A stretch of DNA of 9,871 bases, from the NCBI GenBank assembly GCA_023409695.1, contig JAEYQZ010000286.1:1-9871 (forward strand), given 5' to 3'. Position numbers and translations under genes: made by a program. This DNA is from Methanobacteriota archaeon. Lineage in GTDB: Archaea; Methanobacteriota; Methanobacteria; Methanobacteriales; Methanobacteriaceae. Below are positions 4,744-9,871 of this stretch, piece after piece. The notes under the pieces were generated by a model that was given only the letters and a program-made list of their open reading frames with translations, had not been told where the DNA came from and made no database searches. Each line of letters opens with the position of its first letter. Position 1 is the first letter of the stretch.

Positions 4744-7700
4744 ATGAAAAAAAATGATAAAAATCCATTAGAAGGAAATTCGGAAAATATTCAAAGGGTA
4801 AATTCTGAAATTGAGAAAAAACAGCTTAGTGCAATAGTAGAAAATATTCCTGCAGGAATTATTATTGCAGAAGCTCCTTCTGGAAAATTCATCTTGGCTA
4901 ATAAACAAGTTGCAAATATATGGCATTATCCACAAACAGCCCGTGCTGATGAATTTAAGAAATATAAGGGTTTTCATCCAGATGGTCGGCCATACAAATC
5001 TTATGAATGGCCATTATCACGTTCAATTAGAACAGGTGAAACCGTTAAAGATGAAGAAATTGAGATTTTACGCGGCGACGGCACAAAAGGGTGGATAAGT
5101 GTTTGCTCTTTGCCAGTAACTGATAATGATGGAAATATTATTTTAGGAATTGTGATGGATCTGGACATAACAGATCGTAAGCGCGCAGAAAATGAACTAA
5201 AAGAGAATAAAATGAGGTTAGAAACCATAATTAGAGGATCTCCAGTTCTTACATTTATAATAGGTCGAGATCATAAGGTTAATTATTGGAACAGGGCTAT
5301 GGAAGAATATAGTGGGATTAAAGCTGAGGATATAGTGGGAACAGAAGATCAATGGAAAGCACTCTACAGTGAAAAAAGGCCAACTGTTGCTGATCTATTA
5401 ATAGAAAAGGATTATGGAATGATTTCAAAATGGTACAGTGGAAAATGTAGGCGGTCTAAAATTGTGAGCGGGGCCTATGAACTTGAAGATTTTTTCCCTG
5501 CAATGGGTAAAGAAGGCAGATGGCTGCGTGCCACAGTAAGCATTATTGAAGACCATGAAAGTAATATAATGGGTGCTATGGAAGTACTTGAGGATATAAC
5601 TGAGCGTAAACATGCAGAGGAAAAATTAAAAGAAGCTCATGACAGTTTAGAAGAACAGGTTAAAGAACAGACAGCCGAACTCAGAGAAAGTGAAGAAAAA
5701 TTCCGTGCTTTATATGATGATAATCCATTTATGTATTTCACCATAAACACTGATTTTACTGTACTATCTGTAAACCAGTTTGGAGCTGAATTACTGGGTT
5801 ATACTGTTTCTGAATTAATTGGCCAGCCTTTATCAAAGATATTCTATGAGGAAGACATAGAACTTGCAGAGCGAAACTTAAGAAATGCAATTAAAAATTA
5901 TGGGCAGGTTTTTCACTGGGAACTGCGTAAAGTTCGTAAGGATGGAAGTATACTGTGGGTAAAAGAAACTACACGTGCAACAAAAAGATCTGACGGGAAA
6001 ATTCTTATTTTCACGGCATGTGGAGATATTACAGATCGTAAGCGTGCGGAAAAGGCCTTGAAAGAGAGTGAGAAGAAGTTCCGTGAGCTATTTAATAAAG
6101 CTCTAGATGCGATATTATTATCTGAAGTTCAAGAAGATATGATGCCTGGACAATTTATTGAAGTAAATGAAGCCGCAACTAAAACATTAGGTTATAGTAA
6201 AGAAGAATTTTCCAATATGACTCCTTTAGACTTGTTTGCACCAGATAGTAAAGACCAGTTACCAAAAATCTCGGATGAACTTAAAAAAAGAAGATCTACA
6301 CTATTTGAGGCAAAAAGTATTACAAAAAATAGAGGAGAAATACCTGTTGAAGTTAATGTACATATTTTCAAGCTCAGAGGAAAGAATGTAGCCCTATCTA
6401 TGGCCCGTAATATTACAGATCGTAAACAAGCAGAAGAAGCCTTAAAAGAGAGTGAAAAGAAATTCCGTGAATTATTCAATCAAGCAACTGATATGATTAC
6501 ATTGTCTGAGTTAAATGATGATGGCACTATTAAAGGATTTATTGAAATAAATAAAGCTGCATCTAAACGATTAGGATATAGTAAAAATGAATTTTTTGAT
6601 ATGACTGCTTTAGATATATATTTAGACCCTTCATCTATATTAAAAATGATATCTGAGATGTTTGAAAAAGGATACTCCACCGCTGAAAATGTCCAGATAG
6701 CCAAAGATGGAAAAAAAATACCTGTCGAGCTTAATACTCATCTTTTTAATTTAGAAGGAAAAAATCTCGTTCTTTCTATCTCTCGTGATACTACGGAACG
6801 TAAAAAATCCGAGGAAGAGCTTAAGAGAAGCGAAACGATTTTAGAAGAAGCTTCACATATTTCTAAAATAGGAGCTTATGAATGGGATATAAAAAGAGAT
6901 GAATTTATATTGTCAGGGGAAGGACAGCGAATTTATGGAGTTAAAGAGAGTAAATTACCTTTTGAGGAGATTATGAAAGTAGTTTATCCTACTGATGTCG
7001 TGAGTGTTCGAAGGGCATTGAATAAATCATTAAAAACTTTTAAGCCATATGATTTGGAGCACCGCATAAACCGACCTGATGGTGAAATAAGGTATATACA
7101 TACTCGAAGTAGTGTTTTATTAGATGATAAAGGAAAACCTGACAAGATGTACGGTGTAACAGAGGATATAACAGAACGTAAGCATGCAGAAGAGCAAATT
7201 AAGAGGTTAGCAGATATAGTTGACTCTTCAGATGATGCTATTATTGGCGAAGACTTAAATGGAATAATATTGAGCTGGAATAGGGGGGCTGAAAAAATAT
7301 ATGGTTATTCTGCCAGGGAAATGGTAGGAAAGCCCATATTTAGTTTAGCTTCTGATTCTGAACGTGAAAGAACATCTAAACTTCTGGAAAAAGTTAAAAG
7401 CGGCAGGAAAGTAGCTCATTATGAAGCTCAAAGGACAAAAAAGGATGGAACTAAGATAGATATTTTGGTGACATTATCTCCTATTAAAAATGTTGATGGG
7501 GAAATTACGGGAATTTCTGCAATTGTAAGAGATATAACGGAGCGTAAAAAAGCTGAAAGGGCACTAGCAGAAAGTGAGGAAAGGTTGAATGCCACTATTA
7601 AATCATCTCCTGATTCTATTATATCTTCTGATTTAAATTTGGATATAATCTCATGTAATCAGGCAAGTATGGATATGTATGGTGCATCCTCAAGTGAAGA

Positions 7701-8670
7701 ATTAATAGGGCTAAATGCATCGGAATTAATAAATCCAAAAGACCGACCGAGATTAATAGAAGCTACAAAAATAGCTTTATCTGAGCAAAGAAGCGTAACT
7801 TTAGAACTTAATTCCGTTACTTTAGATGGTAGAAAAGTTTTTCCTGTAGAGATTTCGGGAAATAGTATCCGTGATGCTGAAGGTAATCCAACTGGATTTG
7901 TAGCTATAACAAAAGATATTACTGAACGTAAAAACGCAGAAAGAGAGCGTGAAACTCTTATTGGCGAACTAGAACGTTCTAATCAAGAATTACAGCAGTT
8001 TGCGTATATTGCATCACATGACCTTCAGGAACCTTTAAGGACAATTTCAAGCTTTACACAACTTTTGGCACGACGATATAAGGGTCAGATTGATAAGGAT
8101 GCTGATGAGTTCATAAATTTCATAGTAGATGGAACAAATAGAATGCAGGCAATGATAAAGGATTTACTGAAGTATTCAAGAGTTCAAACAAGGGGTGAAG
8201 AATTTAAACCAACAGATGTACAAAATGCTCTTGATCAAGCATTATTTAACCTTAAGGTGACTATTGATGAAAATAATGCAGAGATTACACATGATAATCT
8301 TCCTGTTGTAACTGCAGATGAAAAACAGCTCATACAGCTTTTTCAGAATTTAATAGGTAATGCTATTAAATTTAAAAAGCCAGATGAATCTCCTAAAATT
8401 CATATTTTATCTAGAAAAGATGAAGAAAATAAGGAATATATTATAGGAGTTTCTGATAATGGTATTGGAATGGATCAACAATATGCTGGGCGTATTTTTG
8501 AGCTATTTCAGAGATTACATACTAGGGATGAGTATAAAGGAACTGGAATTGGGCTGGCAGTTGCAAAGAAAATAGTAGAACGTCATGGTGGAAAGATATG
8601 GGTAGAATCTGAACCGGATGTGGGCTCTACATTCTATTTCACTATACCTATGAAAGAAGAATCCACATAA
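4744..8670 (+). CDS. Soluble sensor histidine kinase with eight PAS domains
   Basis: A 1308-residue protein with no signal peptide or membrane segment, so a cytosolic sensor. I count eight PAS/PAC units, each closing with a D-I-T-(D/E)-R-K-x-A-E-like linker: about 28-150, 158-290, 317-436, 443-565, 572-690, 697-818, 823-940 and 945-1068. A coiled coil (about 288-315) separates units 2 and 3. The kinase core follows: HisKA with SHDLQEP and phospho-acceptor His1092, then HATPase with N box (Asn1202, Asn1206 in QNLIGNAIKF), G1 box DNGIGM from Asp1238, the F box IFELFQRLH, and G2 box GTGIGLA from Gly1266. All catalytic motifs are intact. Units 4 and 5 are near duplicates at their starts. Initiation is from ATG with a weak AGGA five bases upstream; the next gene is 194 bases away. 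No response regulator is nearby, so its partner lies elsewhere. Ligands of the PAS domains are unknown. Confidence 0.92.
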   Translation: MKKNDKNPLEGNSENIQRVNSEIEKKQLSAIVENIPAGIIIAEAPSGKFILANKQVANIWHYPQTARADEFKKYKGFHPDGRPYKSYEWPLSRSIRTGETVKDEEIEILRGDGTKGWISVCSLPVTDNDGNIILGIVMDLDITDRKRAENELKENKMRLETIIRGSPVLTFIIGRDHKVNYWNRAMEEYSGIKAEDIVGTEDQWKALYSEKRPTVADLLIEKDYGMISKWYSGKCRRSKIVSGAYELEDFFPAMGKEGRWLRATVSIIEDHESNIMGAMEVLEDITERKHAEEKLKEAHDSLEEQVKEQTAELRESEEKFRALYDDNPFMYFTINTDFTVLSVNQFGAELLGYTVSELIGQPLSKIFYEEDIELAERNLRNAIKNYGQVFHWELRKVRKDGSILWVKETTRATKRSDGKILIFTACGDITDRKRAEKALKESEKKFRELFNKALDAILLSEVQEDMMPGQFIEVNEAATKTLGYSKEEFSNMTPLDLFAPDSKDQLPKISDELKKRRSTLFEAKSITKNRGEIPVEVNVHIFKLRGKNVALSMARNITDRKQAEEALKESEKKFRELFNQATDMITLSELNDDGTIKGFIEINKAASKRLGYSKNEFFDMTALDIYLDPSSILKMISEMFEKGYSTAENVQIAKDGKKIPVELNTHLFNLEGKNLVLSISRDTTERKKSEEELKRSETILEEASHISKIGAYEWDIKRDEFILSGEGQRIYGVKESKLPFEEIMKVVYPTDVVSVRRALNKSLKTFKPYDLEHRINRPDGEIRYIHTRSSVLLDDKGKPDKMYGVTEDITERKHAEEQIKRLADIVDSSDDAIIGEDLNGIILSWNRGAEKIYGYSAREMVGKPIFSLASDSERERTSKLLEKVKSGRKVAHYEAQRTKKDGTKIDILVTLSPIKNVDGEITGISAIVRDITERKKAERALAESEERLNATIKSSPDSIISSDLNLDIISCNQASMDMYGASSSEELIGLNASELINPKDRPRLIEATKIALSEQRSVTLELNSVTLDGRKVFPVEISGNSIRDAEGNPTGFVAITKDITERKNAERERETLIGELERSNQELQQFAYIASHDLQEPLRTISSFTQLLARRYKGQIDKDADEFINFIVDGTNRMQAMIKDLLKYSRVQTRGEEFKPTDVQNALDQALFNLKVTIDENNAEITHDNLPVVTADEKQLIQLFQNLIGNAIKFKKPDESPKIHILSRKDEENKEYIIGVSDNGIGMDQQYAGRIFELFQRLHTRDEYKGTGIGLAVAKKIVERHGGKIWVESEPDVGSTFYFTIPMKEEST

Positions 8671-8864
8671 TGAACTTTAATTTATGTTTATTTGGGATAT
8701 TGAGGTCAATTGCCTATTACAGCTAATCCGGCTGAAAACATATTCTATTATATTGACAAAGGTGAAAATGAAAAGTAACTATTTTATTAACTTATTTTCG
8801 AAATTTATTTACTCTTGAAATATATAAACCTATTAAAAACTCAATTTACATTTCAGGTGATACC
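8671..8864 (+). promoter_or_regulatory. Intergenic region with TATA box for the 8865 gene
   Basis: TATATAAA at 8821-8828, preceded by TTGAAA, is a good archaeal TATA/BRE candidate; a start near 8850 would give a short leader before the GTG at 8865. No hairpin terminator for the kinase is obvious. A coding-looking stretch of 22 codons (8710-8778) begins LPITANPAENIF and ends GENEK before TAA; it lacks a convincing start or SD, has a TGA two codons upstream of its first codon, and may be a gene remnant or chance. Confidence 0.45.
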
Positions 8865-9221
8865 GTGGATTTAACCAAAAAAGAAGTAGAAGAACTTCAA
8901 GAGCAAATTATAATCATTTATAAAGTTATAGATCAAAATAACACGTTTATCTCATTTTTTTATCAGGATATGGATGTTAACATACCTAAAAGCGACAGTA
9001 ATCTAATTAATGAGCTTGATGAACTTGAAAATGCAGAAGAAATGCTTAAAAAATGTATTGTTGAGCTTGAAGAAATAAAGAAGAATGAAAGATTAGAAGA
9101 CAAAATATTCTATGAAATCATTGCAAGATATGATTTAAAGGAATTATATGAAAAATATGGTATAACAGAGCCTAAAGATTTGGATAAATTGGATATTAAA
9201 GAATTATTAAAGATATTGTAG
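8865..9221 (+). CDS. Small charged helical protein of unknown function
   Basis: A 118-residue soluble protein that I do not recognise. It starts at GTG (8865-8867), with AGGTGAT at 8855-8861 in front; counted from AGG, the spacing is normal (seven bases). It is rich in Glu, Lys, Leu and Ile, with two long predicted helices (about 3-24 and 45-70, the latter with ELDELENAEEMLKKCIVELEE) that could form an antiparallel coiled coil, joined by an aromatic segment with FISFFYQDMD. A C-terminal helical part contains LKELYEKYGITEPKDLDKLD. There are no membrane segments, and no Cys or His pairs for metal binding; one cysteine is present. A good TATA box lies upstream, so it is probably transcribed on its own. 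Its last base is directly followed by the stop codon of the convergent kinase gene. Real gene likely; function unknown. Confidence 0.75.
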   Translation: MDLTKKEVEELQEQIIIIYKVIDQNNTFISFFYQDMDVNIPKSDSNLINELDELENAEEMLKKCIVELEEIKKNERLEDKIFYEIIARYDLKELYEKYGITEPKDLDKLDIKELLKIL

Positions 9222-9871
9222 TTAGCTTTTAATGTTCTGGCCTTTTTGAGGTCTTCTTTCAGGAAGGGTAAAGTAAAATGTTGAACCAGCAGATGGTTCA
9301 GATTCAACCCAGATATGCCCGCCATGGCGTTCAATAATCCTCTTAGAAACTGCGAGTCCTATTCCGGTACCCTCATATTCGTCTCGGGTATGTAATCTCT
9401 GAAATATTATAAAAATACGCTCCATATATTGCGGTTCAATTCCAATTCCGTTATCACGGACACTGAAAACATATTCATTTCTATTTTCATCTTTATGGGC
9501 TTTGATGTGGATTTTAGGCGTGATTTCTGGTTTTCTGAATTTGATAGCGTTTCCAATTAAATTCTGGAATAGTTGGATCATCTGCCTTTTATCAGCCATT
9601 ATTTCTGGGAGATTTTCGTGAGTAATTTCAGCATTGTTTTCTTTTATAGAAGCGTAAAGATTAGATTTTGTATTTTCCAGGATTTCTTCAGTGTTGGTTA
9701 TTTCAAACTCTTTTCCTCTTGTTGCTACGCGTGAGTAGTTTAGAAGGTCGTTAATTAAAGTTTGCATTCTTTTTGCGGCATCTACAATATATTCAATAAA
9801 CTCATCAGCATCAGAATCTAATTCATTCTTATAACGGCGCTCAATTAACTGGGTAAAACTGGTAATAGTCC
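9222..9871 (-). CDS. Sensor histidine kinase, C-terminal part (gene continues off the window)
   Basis: The reading frame stays open from the stop at 9222-9224 to the window edge, so the true start and the sensor domains lie beyond 9871; the ATG at 9765-9767 is internal. The visible part holds the second half of HisKA (TITSFTQLIERRYKNELD, with the phospho-acceptor His just outside), then MQTLINDLLNYSRV, the N box QNLIGNAIKF, G1 box DNGIGIEP, an F-box region IFIIFQRLHTRDEY and G2 box GTGIGLAVSK, ending FTLPERRPQKGQNIKS. By eye about two thirds of positions from YSRV onward match the eight-PAS kinase at 4744-8670, with identical stretches such as IQLFQNLIGNAIKF. It is therefore a paralogue in the opposite orientation. 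No terminator is visible beyond its stop; any would lie in the neighbouring gene. Confidence 0.9.
   Translation of the reverse strand, partial: TITSFTQLIERRYKNELDSDADEFIEYIVDAAKRMQTLINDLLNYSRVATRGKEFEITNTEEILENTKSNLYASIKENNAEITHENLPEIMADKRQMIQLFQNLIGNAIKFRKPEITPKIHIKAHKDENRNEYVFSVRDNGIGIEPQYMERIFIIFQRLHTRDEYEGTGIGLAVSKRIIERHGGHIWVESEPSAGSTFYFTLPERRPQKGQNIKS

Noticed and set aside
4768..6704. Several ORFs of 62-95 codons within the eight-PAS kinase
   Set aside because: All lie inside the kinase in other frames and have no plausible start signals or recognisable domains.
9110..9334. Minus-strand ORF across the 9221/9222 junction
   Set aside because: It overlaps two better supported genes in another frame and shows no SD or known motif.
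9222..9767. Reading the second kinase as a complete 181-residue gene starting at 9767
   Set aside because: The frame continues upstream to the window edge with clear HisKA sequence, so this ATG is internal and the gene is cut by the window.

Overview
The window looks like chromosomal DNA of a methanogenic archaeon, most likely of the Methanobacteriales (Methanobacterium-like). This is inferred from the AT-rich composition, GGAGGT-type ribosome binding sites, archaeal TATA-like boxes, a sodium:solute symporter paired with a one-helix accessory protein of a type I recall from methanogens, and long soluble multi-PAS histidine kinases. The assignment rests on style and remembered families, not on a marker gene.

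Layout. At 4-576 (+) lies an ERF-family single-strand annealing protein, a phage or plasmid recombination function, closed by a perfect hairpin. At 784-1191 (+) is a short gene with an excellent Shine-Dalgarno (SD) sequence but an in-frame TGA at codon 22, so it is broken or recoded; its SD can pair with an upstream anti-SD. Tail to tail with it, 1218-3035 (-) holds an operon of a 68-residue symporter accessory protein and a sodium:solute symporter. A 350-base divergent intergenic region follows. Its right part (3283-3397) is an ordered series of alternating inverted repeats containing three GGAGGTT motifs and two tiny ORFs, directly before a zinc-dependent dehydrogenase (3403-4602, +) of the glutathione-independent formaldehyde dehydrogenase type. 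Then come an eight-PAS soluble histidine kinase (4744-8670, +), a small charged helical protein of unknown function (8865-9221, +) and, abutting it with no spacer and convergent, the C-terminal part of a second related histidine kinase (9222-9871, -) that leaves the window.

How the parts relate. The symporter pair is one transport unit of unknown substrate. The dehydrogenase appears to be monocistronic. Its leader offers two mutually exclusive RNA folds, one exposing and one hiding the ribosome binding site; this is the most interesting signal in the window. The two kinases share nearly the same catalytic core in opposite orientations, as expected of a duplicated signalling family, and no response regulator is visible beside them. 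I see no rRNA, tRNA, CRISPR array, IS element or complete prophage.
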